DNA from: Bacillus proteolyticus
GTDB lineage: Bacteria > Bacillota > Bacilli > Bacillales > Bacillaceae_G
Direction: 5' to 3'
Length of the DNA: 64,000 nucleotides
NCBI RefSeq assembly: GCF_001884065.1
Contig: NZ_MACH01000052.1
Coordinates: 26,476 to 90,475 of the forward strand
Shown here: one piece after another, positions 1 through 9,200 of the stretch
How the letters are laid out: every line of letters starts with the position of its first letter
Numbering within the stretch: the stretch's first letter is position 1
Notes under the pieces: model-generated
Databases searched by the model: none
Seen by the model: the letters and a program-made list of their open reading frames with translations, nothing else
Told to the model about the DNA's origin: nothing
Made by a program: the position numbers and the translations under genes

Positions 1-36
1 CGAAAATCGTAAAACGTAATCGAAAGGAGAAAAAAC

Positions 37-1047
37 ATGGCACAAATCTTATCTTTAGAAAACGTAACGTTAGCCGTTGAAAAAGAGAATAGTAAGCAAG
101 CAATTGTGAAGCATGTTTCCTTTTCTATTAACGAAGGTGAAATAGTTGCACTTGTCGGAGAAAGTGGTTCAGGGAAAAGTGTTACAGCACAATCAATTAT
201 CGGCTTAAATCAAGAATCGATTCATATTGATGATGGAAATATATCTTTCCAATCAAAGGAATTAACTAATTTACAAGAATCAGAATGGAATCAAATTCGC
301 GGGAAAGATATTTCCTTTATCTTTCAAGACCCGCTTTCATCTTTAAATCCGACGATGAAGGTGGGAAGACAAATTACAGAAGTAATTGTGCAGCATGAAA
401 AGAAATCGAAAAAAGAGGCAAAAGAAATTGCAATTAACTTACTAAATGATTTAGGGATACATGAAGCAGAGAAACGTTTTGAACAATACCCGTATCAGTT
501 GAGCGGAGGTATGAGGCAGCGTATTTGTTTAGCAATTGCATTTGCTTGTCACCCAAAGCTCGTTATTGCAGATGAACCTACAACGGCGTTAGATGTAACG
601 ATTCAAAAGCAAATTATGGAGTTGTTAAAAGAAAGAAAAGAAAAACAAAATACGAGTATCTTATTAATTACTCATGATTTGGCACTTGTACGTGAAGTAG
701 CTGACCGAGTAGTAGTTATGTACGGGGGACGTGTTGTTGAAAAAGGAACGATACAAGAAGTAATAGGTTCACCTAAGCATCCGTATACGAAAAGTTTATT
801 ACAAGCTATTCCGAATATGGATGATTCAGAAAAGGTACTTAGAGCAATTGAGGGAACAACGCCTTCAATTGAAACGTTAAATAGTTTTGGATGCCCGTTT
901 GTGAATCGTTGTCCTGTAGCAATAAAAGAATGTATTCATCGTTTCCCAGAGAGAACAACATATTCTGAGGAGCATAGTTCACATTGCTGGCAGCATATTC
1001 TGGAGCATAATAAAGCGAAATCAAAAGAGAGGGTGAATGCCTCATGA
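37..1047 (+). CDS. Oligopeptide ABC transporter ATP-binding protein, OppD/DppD type
   Basis: ATPase subunit that powers oligopeptide import at the inner face of the membrane. Walker A GESGSGKS lies at about residues 41-48, the signature LSGGMRQR at about 153-160, and Walker B LVIADEP just after it. The C-terminal tail has the cysteine-containing oligopeptide/dipeptide transporter extension (CPFVNRCP, later a Cys-Trp pair), usual for OppD. Length (336 aa) is normal. The start has an AAAGGAGA site 7 nt upstream. It overlaps the next ATPase by 4 nt (ATGA), so the two are translationally coupled. The permease genes expected upstream lie outside the window. The exact substrate cannot be read from sequence. 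Confidence 0.93.
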   Translation: MAQILSLENVTLAVEKENSKQAIVKHVSFSINEGEIVALVGESGSGKSVTAQSIIGLNQESIHIDDGNISFQSKELTNLQESEWNQIRGKDISFIFQDPLSSLNPTMKVGRQITEVIVQHEKKSKKEAKEIAINLLNDLGIHEAEKRFEQYPYQLSGGMRQRICLAIAFACHPKLVIADEPTTALDVTIQKQIMELLKERKEKQNTSILLITHDLALVREVADRVVVMYGGRVVEKGTIQEVIGSPKHPYTKSLLQAIPNMDDSEKVLRAIEGTTPSIETLNSFGCPFVNRCPVAIKECIHRFPERTTYSEEHSSHCWQHILEHNKAKSKERVNAS

Positions 1048-1817
1048 CGACAGATTTAATTACTGTAAAGCAAGTAACGAAAGCGTATGGAAGTAAAAAT
1101 AAAGAAATCGCAGCGTTAAAAGGTATATCACTTTCTATCCCAAAAGGAACAACGCTGGGCATTATTGGAGAGAGTGGTTCTGGAAAAACAACACTTGGTA
1201 AGCTCATAGCTGGGATCGAGCGTCCAACGTCTGGTGAAATTGATTATAACGGTCAAGTTGTTCACACGCTGAAGTCAGCTAATAAGCGGAATTTCTTACA
1301 GAAAGTACAGTTTATTTTTCAAGATTCCACAGCTGCATTAAATCCGCGCTGGAAAGTACGCGATATTGTAACGGAAGGCTATATTTCATTCGGTTTAGGC
1401 GATAAAGGATTGAAAGATAAAGTCGCAGGTGATGCACTAGAGCGTGTTGGATTAGATAGACGATATATTGATCGTTACCCACACGAGTTTAGCGGTGGAC
1501 AACGTCAACGTATCGCTATTGCAAGAGCGTTATTATGTGAGCCAGAAGTTTTAATCCTTGATGAACCAATTTCAGCATTAGATGTTTCACTGCAAATCCA
1601 AATTGTACATTTGCTGCAAAAGATTCAAAAGGAACAAGGCTATACATATTTATTTATCGCACATGATTTATCGATGGTTCACTATTTATGTGAAAAAGTG
1701 GCTGTCCTATATAAAGGAGAACTTGTTGAATTTGGAAATACGGACGAAGTGTTCCGTAATCCACAACATTCTTATACAAAAACATTATTAGCATCAACAC
1801 CAAAAATTTCAGGTTAA
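1044..1817 (+). CDS. Oligopeptide ABC transporter ATP-binding protein, OppF/DppF type (short)
   Basis: Second ATPase of the same importer. Walker A GESGSGKT, signature FSGGQRQR and Walker B VLILDEP are all present. At 257 aa it is shorter than typical OppF (about 300-330 aa) and stops right after the LLASTPKISG region, so the cysteine-rich C-terminal extension seen in the preceding subunit is missing. The reading frame has no sign of disruption and the binding-protein gene follows after 13 nt, so I take the short form as native. Its start codon overlaps the previous stop. Confidence 0.92.
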   Translation: MTTDLITVKQVTKAYGSKNKEIAALKGISLSIPKGTTLGIIGESGSGKTTLGKLIAGIERPTSGEIDYNGQVVHTLKSANKRNFLQKVQFIFQDSTAALNPRWKVRDIVTEGYISFGLGDKGLKDKVAGDALERVGLDRRYIDRYPHEFSGGQRQRIAIARALLCEPEVLILDEPISALDVSLQIQIVHLLQKIQKEQGYTYLFIAHDLSMVHYLCEKVAVLYKGELVEFGNTDEVFRNPQHSYTKTLLASTPKISG

Positions 1818-1830
1818 AGGAGAATGTAGG

Positions 1831-3441
1831 ATGAAGAAGTTTTTACTGTTTGTCATTATGACTGTTTTAGCAATTACTTCTGTCGCTTGCGGTAAGAAAG
1901 AGACGCAAAAGGCGAGTGCTGGTAAGGGAGAGGGAGATCGATTAGTAACGAATATTGGTAGTGATCCATATACGCTTGATTCTGCCATTGCGACAGATAG
2001 CACGTCAGGTTACATAATTGGACAGTTGTTCTCAAGTTTATATACGCAAGATAGTGATGGGAAATATCAAAATGAATTGGCAGAGAAAGAAGAAGTAAAT
2101 GCTGATGGAACTGAATATACAATTCATTTAAAGAAAGATATTAAATGGTCAGATGGTTCTCCTATTACAGCAAATGATTTTGAGTTCGCATGGAAGCGAT
2201 TATTAAACCCAAAAACAGGTTCTATGAATGCGACAGAAATGTATTTTATTAAAGGAGCAGAGGCATATAATACTGGAAAAGGTGAAGAAGGACGAGTTGG
2301 CATTCAAGTCGTTGATCCTCAAACATTAAAGGTAACACTTGAGCACCCAGTTGCTTCTATTAAACAAAAATTAGCAAGTTCATTATTTATTCCATTATCT
2401 AAAAAATCAATTGATGATAATAATAAATTAAAAACAGATCCAAAAGAGTTAATTACGAACGGACCATTCACGTTAAAAGAATGGAAGCATAACCAAGCTA
2501 TTACAGTACAAAAAAATAAAGAATACTATGATAAAAAGGTAACATTAAAAGAAATTGAGTTTCGTATTATTCCAGATTCTAAAACAGCGTACCAATTGTA
2601 CAAGTCAAAAGAATTAGATTTACTAAGTGGTTTACCACAAGAGATGATTGAAAAAGAAAAAGGAAACAGAGAATATAAGCGTGTTGCAGGATTTTCATCT
2701 TATATTTATTCGTTTAACGTAGAAAAAGAGCCGTTTACAAATGCAAAAGTACGTAAAGCATTTTCATTAGCGGTTGATCGTAAGTTTATCGTTGAAAAAC
2801 TGTATAAAAATAACGCACAAGAAGCATATGCATTCGTTCCAGAAGGAGCAAAAACACAAGGTGGTCGTGATTTCCGTAAAGAAAAAGGTGATTACGTAAA
2901 ATTTGATCCAACAGAAGCGAAAAAATTATTAGAAGAGGGCATGAAAGAGCAAGGTTGGTCCACATTACCTGAAGTAACATTAAAATTCACTACAGATACA
3001 CAACATAAAAAAGTAGCAGAAGCAATGCAAGAAATGTTTAAGAAAAATCTTGGTGTAGATATTAAATTAGAAAATAAAGAGTGGAAGAGCTACATTGATA
3101 CATATAAGCAAAGTGATTTCCAATTAGCTTATATGGGATGGGGCGGCTCTCTATTAGATCCAATTACTAAACTAGATTTATATGCAGGTGATGGTCCAAA
3201 CAACTATGCGAAATGGCATAATAAAGAATTTGACGCTTTAGTAAAAGAAGCAGAAGTTGAACAAAACGAAGATAAGCGTTTTGACTTATTGCATAAAGCA
3301 GAAGATATTATGTTTGATGATACACCATTAATCCCAATTATTTTCCCAAGTGCTTCGTATTTGCAAAAATCATCAGTATCTGGCGTCCAATTCATTATCG
3401 GGTCTAGTCCAGAACTAAGATATGCAAAAATAAAGAAGTAG
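1831..3441 (+). CDS. Peptide ABC transporter substrate-binding lipoprotein, OppA family
   Basis: Extracellular solute-binding lipoprotein (family 5) that delivers peptides to the transporter encoded just upstream. The N-terminus is a lipoprotein signal peptide with a lipobox ending at Cys20 (SVAC). Family features include the ITANDFEFAWKR stretch and the AYMGWGGSLLDP segment near the C-terminus. Length 536 aa is normal. It begins 13 nt after the short ATPase with an AAAGGAGAATG site, so it is the last gene of the operon. The stop codon lies inside a hairpin shared with the convergent neighbour. Confidence 0.93.
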   Translation: MKKFLLFVIMTVLAITSVACGKKETQKASAGKGEGDRLVTNIGSDPYTLDSAIATDSTSGYIIGQLFSSLYTQDSDGKYQNELAEKEEVNADGTEYTIHLKKDIKWSDGSPITANDFEFAWKRLLNPKTGSMNATEMYFIKGAEAYNTGKGEEGRVGIQVVDPQTLKVTLEHPVASIKQKLASSLFIPLSKKSIDDNNKLKTDPKELITNGPFTLKEWKHNQAITVQKNKEYYDKKVTLKEIEFRIIPDSKTAYQLYKSKELDLLSGLPQEMIEKEKGNREYKRVAGFSSYIYSFNVEKEPFTNAKVRKAFSLAVDRKFIVEKLYKNNAQEAYAFVPEGAKTQGGRDFRKEKGDYVKFDPTEAKKLLEEGMKEQGWSTLPEVTLKFTTDTQHKKVAEAMQEMFKKNLGVDIKLENKEWKSYIDTYKQSDFQLAYMGWGGSLLDPITKLDLYAGDGPNNYAKWHNKEFDALVKEAEVEQNEDKRFDLLHKAEDIMFDDTPLIPIIFPSASYLQKSSVSGVQFIIGSSPELRYAKIKK

Positions 3442-3466
3442 GCAACCGCCTACTTCTTTATTTTAT
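3432..3466. terminator. Bidirectional terminator between convergent genes
   Basis: Perfect 12-bp stem AAAGAAGTAGGC with a 4-nt AACC loop, flanked by A- and T-rich runs. It overlaps the stop codons of both the peptide-binding protein (plus) and the YusW-like gene (minus). Confidence 0.85.
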
Positions 3467-3925
3467 TTCTCTTTTATATTCTTTCTTCGTTCCATCAGAG
3501 AAGACAACTTCTAAATCAAATTTTTGGTAGTCTTTATCAAGTTTGAACACATTTACTACTTGATCAATTACTTCTTGATCGGGTGTGTTTTTATCAAATT
3601 TTAATTCTTGTAGAAGAGGGCTTAATTTTGTAATAGCTTCATCACCTGTTAATTTTACATCTGCTTTATGGTCTTCAACTTTTGCTTCCATTTTTTTATC
3701 GGCTGCTACATTTTTATAATCAGCTTCGTAGTCTTTCTTTGTATCCTGATAGTCCGCTTTTAAATCAAATTCATTGAAATTTAGCTTTAAATCAGCAGGA
3801 GCTTCGTTTTTTGCCTCTTCTGTAGTCTTTTTATTAGAAGTTGTGTCTTCTTTTGCAGGAGCTTTACATCCTGTTAATGCAGGTACTAGCATAAGAGCTA
3901 ATAAAGCTGATAGTAAAATTCTCAT
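3458..3925 (-). CDS. YusW-like lipoprotein of unknown function
   Basis: A 155-aa predicted lipoprotein. I start it at the ATG at 3925, preceded by AAGGAGGAAT, rather than at the longer possible start at 3961, because this gives a clean signal peptide ending in the lipobox LTGC (Cys20). The mature protein is very rich in Lys, Asp and Glu and has no membrane segment. The C-terminal half (VDQVVNVFKLDKDYQKFDLEV) resembles the YusW family as I remember it. The function is not known; it is probably held on the outer face of the membrane. Confidence 0.75.
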   Translation of the reverse strand: MRILLSALLALMLVPALTGCKAPAKEDTTSNKKTTEEAKNEAPADLKLNFNEFDLKADYQDTKKDYEADYKNVAADKKMEAKVEDHKADVKLTGDEAITKLSPLLQELKFDKNTPDQEVIDQVVNVFKLDKDYQKFDLEVVFSDGTKKEYKREIK

Positions 3926-4068
3926 TATAAATTCCTCCTTATGTAAATTTGTTCTATACAAGTTTTTCCCAATTTCATGTAATTATGTATAAACCAAATA
4001 AATTATTTACTTAAGGGGGGACACATGCTTATGTATTAATTAAATTGAAAAAACTTGTATGTATATAG

Positions 4069-4269
4069 GCATTTCAAACAATCGGCGAATTATTTCCCGC
4101 AACATATGCAGCGAATGGTTATTACACAATAATATTTTTGGGGGTTAGTTTAGAGAAAAATATTATTTCATTATTAGTCATTATATTAGTTACACAAGTG
4201 GTAGCGGTGGTTACTGTATCTATAAAAGGAATAGTAAAGAGAAAAAGTCATGTAGTTAAAGAAGTATAA
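4069..4269 (+). pseudogene. C-terminal remnant of a multi-span membrane protein gene (ABC-2/YhgE-like)
   Basis: This frame is open for 66 codons to a TAA, but a TAG sits immediately before it and there is no start codon or ribosome site. The translation reads AFQTIGELFPATYAANGYYT, then a hydrophobic helix of about 20 residues, then a basic tail (KGIVKRKSH). The pattern of proline- and asparagine-containing loop, last membrane helix and basic end resembles the C-terminus of ABC-2/YhgE-type permeases. I read it as a decayed fragment followed by its old terminator. The family assignment is tentative. Confidence 0.5.
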
Positions 4270-4272
4270 AAT

Positions 4273-4306
4273 AAAAAAGGTACCCCACGAAGGATACCTT
4301 TTTTAT
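4273..4306. terminator. Terminator downstream of the OppA paralogue (both strands)
   Basis: Inverted repeat AAAAAAGGTACCCC / GGATACCTTTTTT with a 6-nt loop, T-rich on either strand. It lies just beyond the stop of the minus-strand oppA gene and after the plus-strand remnant. Confidence 0.8.
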
Positions 4307-4310
4307 TTTA

Positions 4311-5951
4311 TTATTTTGCAACTTCTGTCCACTTGTAGTTAAATTCACCGCCGAAATCAGTTGTTACAAGTCCTTTAATAAATCCGCGTTGTAAGTAAGA
4401 ACGGCCTTGTTGGTATAAAGGAGCGACAGCACCGTCTTGTAATAGAATTTTTTCAGCTTGCTTCATTGCTTCAAAGCGACCTTTTTCATCACCAGCTAAA
4501 TCAGTTTTTACTTTACGAATAAGCTCGTCGTACTCTTTGTTAGAGTATTTATCGAAGTTATAAGCACTATCTGTTGTGAATAGATCTAAGAATGTAATAG
4601 GATCCGCGAAGTCAGGGCCCCAGCCATCGATTCCGATTTCGTAATCACCACTTAATAGTAGTTTTAATTGTTGTTTACGTGGTTGAGGTTTTAAATTCAC
4701 TGTTAATCCATCTAGATTCTTTTCTAATTCACCTTTTAAATATTCACCAGTTTTCTTAGCTAAAGCATTATCACTTGTTAATAGTTCAATTGTTACTTTG
4801 TCAGTACCAAGTTCTTGTTTCGCTTTTTTCCAGTTTTCTTTTGCAGATTTCACATCATCTTTGACTAGATTTCCATTCTCTTTACGGAAGTCATTACCGT
4901 CTGGACTTTTTGCGAATTTCGCAGGAACCATTCCTTCTGCTGGGATTGCACCGTTATTTAAAATTGTTTCTACGTACGCTTTTTTATTCATTGCTCCGTT
5001 AATAGCGAGGCGTGCATGTTGATTTTTTAATACTGCATTTTTCTGATTTAGTCGTAAGAATTGGATACCGACTTCAGCGCGTTCCTTGAAGTTTGAATCG
5101 TTCTTATACTTATCAACAAACTCCGCAGTTAAAGCAACACGGTCAATTTGTCCTGAATCATATAAGTTAACTTCTGTAGACTTATCTTTAACGACATTGA
5201 AGTTGATTTCTTCTAATTTTACAGTTTTAGCATCCCAATAGTTAGGGTTCTTCTTCAATTGGAAGCTTTGTTCATGTTTCCAGTTATCTAATGTGAAGGC
5301 ACCGTTGTAAATTAAATGATTTGTTTCTAAACCATATTTATCACCTTGGGATTTTAAGTAATCTTCATTAATTGGTAAGAATGTTGAGAATGTCGTTAAG
5401 CTTAAGAAGTAGGGAACAGGGCGATCTAGTTGTACTTCTAAAGTTTTGTCATCAAGAGCTTTGATGCCTAATTGATCAACTGGTAATTGTTTTTGGTTTA
5501 TTTGTTTTGCATTCTGTATATCGAAGAATAAGAATGCATATTCAGCTGCTGTTTCAGGGCTTACGGCACGTTGCCAAGCGAAGACAAAGTCTTTTGCTGT
5601 TACAGGAGTACCGTTTGACCATTTTGAATCACGCAGGTGGAATGTATATTTTGTTTTATCGGGACTAACGTCAACCGACTCAGCAACACCAGGAATTGGT
5701 TTATTATCTTCTCCCATTGCATATAAACCTTCAAAAACATTTCGCATTACATTCATGGATTCCCCGTCTGTTGCCTTTGCAACATCCATTGTTGGAATTT
5801 CTGAAGCAAATGATAAGTTAATCGCTTGTTTATCAGGTGCTTTATCGTTTGCTTTCGCTCCGCTCGCATTATCTTTATTTCCCCCACAAGCAGTTAGTAG
5901 TAGACTTGCCCCTAAAACAGATGCAACAACAGGTACAACTTTTTTCTTCAT
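4311..5951 (-). CDS. Oligopeptide ABC transporter substrate-binding lipoprotein OppA (paralogue 1)
   Basis: Family 5 solute-binding lipoprotein, 546 aa, with a signal peptide and lipobox ending at Cys22 (LLTAC). The conserved SNGTPVTAKDFVFAWQRAV stretch and the IGIDGWGPDFADPITFLDLF segment place it with OppA. Ribosome site GGGAGGAAAG precedes the ATG. It stands alone with its own terminator, with no permease or ATPase genes beside it, so it must use a transporter core encoded elsewhere. It is a close paralogue of the gene at 6335-7975 (same length, same motifs), so a tandem duplication is likely. Confidence 0.94.
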   Translation of the reverse strand: MKKKVVPVVASVLGASLLLTACGGNKDNASGAKANDKAPDKQAINLSFASEIPTMDVAKATDGESMNVMRNVFEGLYAMGEDNKPIPGVAESVDVSPDKTKYTFHLRDSKWSNGTPVTAKDFVFAWQRAVSPETAAEYAFLFFDIQNAKQINQKQLPVDQLGIKALDDKTLEVQLDRPVPYFLSLTTFSTFLPINEDYLKSQGDKYGLETNHLIYNGAFTLDNWKHEQSFQLKKNPNYWDAKTVKLEEINFNVVKDKSTEVNLYDSGQIDRVALTAEFVDKYKNDSNFKERAEVGIQFLRLNQKNAVLKNQHARLAINGAMNKKAYVETILNNGAIPAEGMVPAKFAKSPDGNDFRKENGNLVKDDVKSAKENWKKAKQELGTDKVTIELLTSDNALAKKTGEYLKGELEKNLDGLTVNLKPQPRKQQLKLLLSGDYEIGIDGWGPDFADPITFLDLFTTDSAYNFDKYSNKEYDELIRKVKTDLAGDEKGRFEAMKQAEKILLQDGAVAPLYQQGRSYLQRGFIKGLVTTDFGGEFNYKWTEVAK

Positions 5952-6237
5952 TGTTCTTTCCTCCCTAAATGTGTTGTTCGTAACGTCATAATGTCCATGT
6001 CTTGAAGTAGCTATAGAAAGAGATAAAACCTAGTATGAGTATTTGTTTATAGGTAATCATGTGTTCTATATGTATATACATGTTGAACTATAATTTATCG
6101 TTATATGTTTCAACGTAGTAGACATTATATTTTGATGGTTAAATATTTCGTTTCTTTGATTATTTAGAATATTAACACCAGAAAGAACTATATGTCAATA
6201 ATAAAAATAAAGTGTTAATTTCTTGGAATAATATATT
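5952..6237. other. AT-rich intergenic region upstream of OppA paralogue 1
   Basis: No ORF, RNA motif or strong dyad was recognised in this stretch. It must carry the minus-strand promoter for the gene ending at 4311. A TTGAAA...TATAGT pair with only 15 bp between the hexamers lies around 6085-6115, but I do not assign it with confidence. Confidence 0.4.
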
Positions 6238-6276
6238 AAAAAAGTAGATTCACTCATATTAAGGAATCTACTTTTA
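6238..6276 (-). terminator. Terminator of OppA paralogue 2
   Basis: Stem AAAGTAGATTC / GAATCTACTTT with a run of T residues on the minus strand, about 60 nt beyond the stop codon of the gene at 6335. Confidence 0.8.
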
Positions 6277-6334
6277 GTATATTTTGCCAAAAAACAATGG
6301 GGGTTGGTGGAAATACGCTGTTTAAAGTTTCACT

Positions 6335-7975
6335 TTATTTTTCAATTTTTGCCCATTTGAAGTTTAATTGACCAGCAAAGTCTACTTGTACAATGCCTTT
6401 TACATAAGATTTCTCTAAATAAGATTCGCCTTTTTGGTAAAGAGGAGCGATAACAGAGTCTTTAAATAATATTTTCTCGGATGCTAGTAATGCTTCCCAG
6501 CGAGCTTTTTCATCACCAGCTAAAGTCGTTTTAACTTTCTCAATTGTTTCATCGAACTCTTTATTAGAGTAATGATCTAAGTTGTAAGGGTTATTCGTTG
6601 TAAACAATTCAAGGAATGTAATTGGATCAGCAAAATCAGGGCTCCAGCCATCAATTCCGATTTCGTAGTCGCCTTTTAGTAAGAGTGAAACTTGTTGTTT
6701 ACGTGGTTGCGGTTTTATATTTACTGTTAAGCCCTCTAAATTCTTTTCTAATTGTCCTTTTAGGAACTCACCAGTCTTCTTCTCAAGGTCACCGTCACTT
6801 GTTAATAATTCTAATGTTATCTTTTCAGAACCTAGTTCTTTTTTTGCTTTTTTCCATAATTCTTGTGCAGATTTCGTATCAACTTTTGTTAAATCGCCGT
6901 TTGTAGTACGGAAGTCTTTTCCATCAGGACCTTTTGCAAAGTTTTTCGGCACGAGACTAAAGGTTGGTGTAGAGCCATCATTTAATAACGTATTTACAAA
7001 GGATTTTCGATCAATTGTTTGATCGATTGCTTGGCGTGCAGAAACGTTTTGAAGTACTTTGTTTTGTTGATTCATACGTAAAAACTGTACCCCTACATTC
7101 GGACGTTCTTTGAAGTTAGTATCCTTTTTATATTTATCAACGAAATCAGATGTTAGTTTTATACGGTCTAATTGTTTGGATTCGAATAAATTTACTTCTG
7201 TTGATTTCTCTTTCACAACGTTGAAATTGATTTCTTCGAGTTTGACATTATCTTTATCCCAATAGGTAGGGTTTTTCTTAAATTTAAAGCTTTGTTCGTG
7301 CTTCCAATCACTTAGTGTAAAAGCTCCGTTATACAAAATTGTATTATCTTCTAAAGCGTACTTATCACCTTGTGCTTTAAAGAATTCCTCGTTAATTGGT
7401 AAAAATGTTGGGAACGCCGTTAAGCTAATAAAGTACGGAACAGGACGCTCTAATTCTACCTCAAACGTATGGTCATCAACTGCTTTTACACCAAGTTGAT
7501 CGGCTGGAAGCTCTTTGTTGTTAATTTTTGTTGCGTTTTTAATATCAAAGAATAGAAATGCATATTCAGAGGCTGTTGCTGGATCGACAGCTCTTTGCCA
7601 AGCGAAGACAAAATCTTTCGCGGTAACAGGAGTGCCGTTTGACCATTTTGAATCTCGTAAATGGAATGTGTACTTCGTTTTATCGCCATTTACTTCATGA
7701 GATTTTGCAACGCCAGGGACAGGTTTGTTACCTTCACCAAGATTATACAAACCTTCAAATACGTTTCTCATTACTTGACCAGAATCAGTATCTGTAGCAC
7801 GAGCTGTATCCATTGTTCGTATTTCAGAAGGTGAAGATAAGTTTAAAACCTGTTTACTAGGTGCCTCGTCTTTTGCATTTGCTCCGCTAGCTTCGTTTTT
7901 ATAACTACCGCAACCAGCTAATAAAATACTTACTCCTACAACTGATGCAATACCGGGTACAAACTTCTTTTTCAT
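6335..7975 (-). CDS. Oligopeptide-binding lipoprotein OppA (paralogue 2), under a SAM riboswitch
   Basis: Second 546-aa OppA-type lipoprotein, lipobox ending at Cys22 (LLAGC), with SNGTPVTAKDFVFAWQRAV and IGIDGWSPDFADPITFLELF in the same positions as in the neighbouring paralogue. Ribosome site TAGGAGGAAA precedes the ATG. Its leader contains an S-box aptamer and terminator (8031-8215), so expression should rise when S-adenosylmethionine is scarce. That suggests a role in acquiring methionine-containing peptides. This is an inference from regulation; the protein alone does not show specificity. Confidence 0.94.
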   Translation of the reverse strand: MKKKFVPGIASVVGVSILLAGCGSYKNEASGANAKDEAPSKQVLNLSSPSEIRTMDTARATDTDSGQVMRNVFEGLYNLGEGNKPVPGVAKSHEVNGDKTKYTFHLRDSKWSNGTPVTAKDFVFAWQRAVDPATASEYAFLFFDIKNATKINNKELPADQLGVKAVDDHTFEVELERPVPYFISLTAFPTFLPINEEFFKAQGDKYALEDNTILYNGAFTLSDWKHEQSFKFKKNPTYWDKDNVKLEEINFNVVKEKSTEVNLFESKQLDRIKLTSDFVDKYKKDTNFKERPNVGVQFLRMNQQNKVLQNVSARQAIDQTIDRKSFVNTLLNDGSTPTFSLVPKNFAKGPDGKDFRTTNGDLTKVDTKSAQELWKKAKKELGSEKITLELLTSDGDLEKKTGEFLKGQLEKNLEGLTVNIKPQPRKQQVSLLLKGDYEIGIDGWSPDFADPITFLELFTTNNPYNLDHYSNKEFDETIEKVKTTLAGDEKARWEALLASEKILFKDSVIAPLYQKGESYLEKSYVKGIVQVDFAGQLNFKWAKIEK

Positions 7976-8030
7976 TTGATTTTCCTCCTAAATAATTAAG
8001 TTTGGATGATGATGAGGGAAATGAAAAATA

Positions 8031-8067
8031 AAAAATCCCTCTTTTCATATTGAGAAAGAGGGATTTT
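8031..8067 (-). terminator. Riboswitch-controlled terminator
   Basis: Stem AAAAATCCCTCTTT / AAAGAGGGATTTTT followed on the minus strand by T-rich sequence. It lies between the S-box aptamer and the oppA start codon, as expected for transcription attenuation. Confidence 0.88.
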
Positions 8068-8104
8068 TACGTACAAGTTATGCACCCGTATATAAACGAA
8101 GTCC

Positions 8105-8215
8105 CTCATTCTATCTTTCAAGCATAAAGCTTGCAGGAAGTGGCACAGTATTCAAAATGAACCTGCTGCCGAGGTTTCAAAGGGCCAGTCCCTCCACCTC
8201 TCTTGATACAATGAG
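8105..8215 (-). promoter_or_regulatory. SAM-I (S-box) riboswitch aptamer
   Basis: On the minus strand the sequence carries the S-box hallmarks in order: AGAGAGGTGGAGGGACTGGC, then CCTTTGAAACCTCGGCAGCA, then GTGCCA and TTCCTGCAAG near the 3' side. The outer stem P1 pairs CTCATTGTATC (8205-8215) with GATAGAATGAG (8105-8115), with one mismatch. The terminator follows at 8031-8067 and the regulated gene is the OppA paralogue ending at 6335. S-box RNAs turn genes off when SAM is plentiful. Confidence 0.95.
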
Positions 8216-8332
8216 TAAACGAATAAATTTTATTAATTTTTGTGTTTCTTTGATAATTCAAAATCTTACACCTTAGATAATGAAGTGTCAATCAAATGGA
8301 ATATAGTTTAAATTTTCAGTTTTTTTAAAGTG

Positions 8333-8363
8333 AAAAAACCACTGCACATGGCAGTGGTTTTTC
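8333..8363 (-). terminator. Terminator of the proI-aldo/keto reductase operon
   Basis: Stem AAAAACCACTGC / GCAGTGGTTTTT with a 4-nt loop just beyond the reductase stop codon; T-run on the minus strand. Confidence 0.88.
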
Positions 8364-8365
8364 TA

Positions 8366-9199
8366 CTAGAAGTTAAAATTATCTGGATCTGGACCAACGC
8401 GATGATCCTCATTTAGAGCTTGAATTGCTTTCATATCATCCGAGCTTAATTCAAAATCAAAGATGTTCGCATTTTCAATGATACGGTGTTCTTTAATTGA
8501 TTTAGGAATCGTTACAACTTCATTTTGTAGATCCCAGCGTAGAATCACTTGTGCAGTCGATTTATTATATTTGGTAGCAATTTCTTGTAATGTTGGGTGA
8601 TCTAGTAGTTGTCCTTGCATTAATGGTGACCAAGCTTCAAGCTGAATACCATTCTCTTTACAGAAAGTGTGCAATTCTTCTTGTGCTAAACGTGGATGGT
8701 ATTCCACTTGGTTAACCATAGGCTTAATTTCAGCAATTTCAAATACGTCTTGCAAATGGTGAATATGGAAATTACTCACACCAATAGCGCGCACACGACC
8801 ATCTTTATAAAGTTGCTCTAAAGCTTTCCATGATTCAGTGTATTTTCCTTTTACAGGCCAATGTACTAAATATAAATCTAAATATTCCAGACCTAATTTT
8901 TCTAATGTAGTTTCAAATGCTTGTAATGTTGACTCGTAACCTTGATCGCTATTCCATACTTTTGATGTGATAAATAATTCTTCACGTGGAATACCTGATT
9001 CACGGATTGCTTGTCCAACGCCTTCTTCATTTTTATATATGGCAGCTGTATCGATACTACGATATCCATTTTTAATAGCTGCTTTTACAGAATCAATTAC
9101 TTCTGATCCGTCTTCTACTTTAAAAACACCTAAACCGAACCAAGGCATTTTTACGCCGTTATGTAATGTTGTGTAGTCGTTTAAACTTGTTAAAGTCAT
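8366..9199 (-). CDS. Aldo/keto reductase (YvgN/YtbE-like)
   Basis: NADPH-dependent carbonyl reductase of the aldo/keto reductase superfamily, cytoplasmic. The TIM-barrel motifs are present: [18 protein letters not shown] (catalytic Asp and Tyr), the following Lys region, LDLYLVHWP (catalytic His) and IPKS near the cofactor site. I use the ATG at 9199 (277 aa), which has an AGGGGGAAT site. The longer frame to 9271 runs back into proI and has no ribosome site. The start lies 1 nt after the proI stop, so the two genes form an operon. The B. subtilis relatives reduce glyoxal and methylglyoxal; the substrate here is inferred only from that. Confidence 0.9.
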   Translation of the reverse strand: MTLTSLNDYTTLHNGVKMPWFGLGVFKVEDGSEVIDSVKAAIKNGYRSIDTAAIYKNEEGVGQAIRESGIPREELFITSKVWNSDQGYESTLQAFETTLEKLGLEYLDLYLVHWPVKGKYTESWKALEQLYKDGRVRAIGVSNFHIHHLQDVFEIAEIKPMVNQVEYHPRLAQEELHTFCKENGIQLEAWSPLMQGQLLDHPTLQEIATKYNKSTAQVILRWDLQNEVVTIPKSIKEHRIIENANIFDFELSSDDMKAIQALNEDHRVGPDPDNFNF

Positions 9200-9200
9200 A

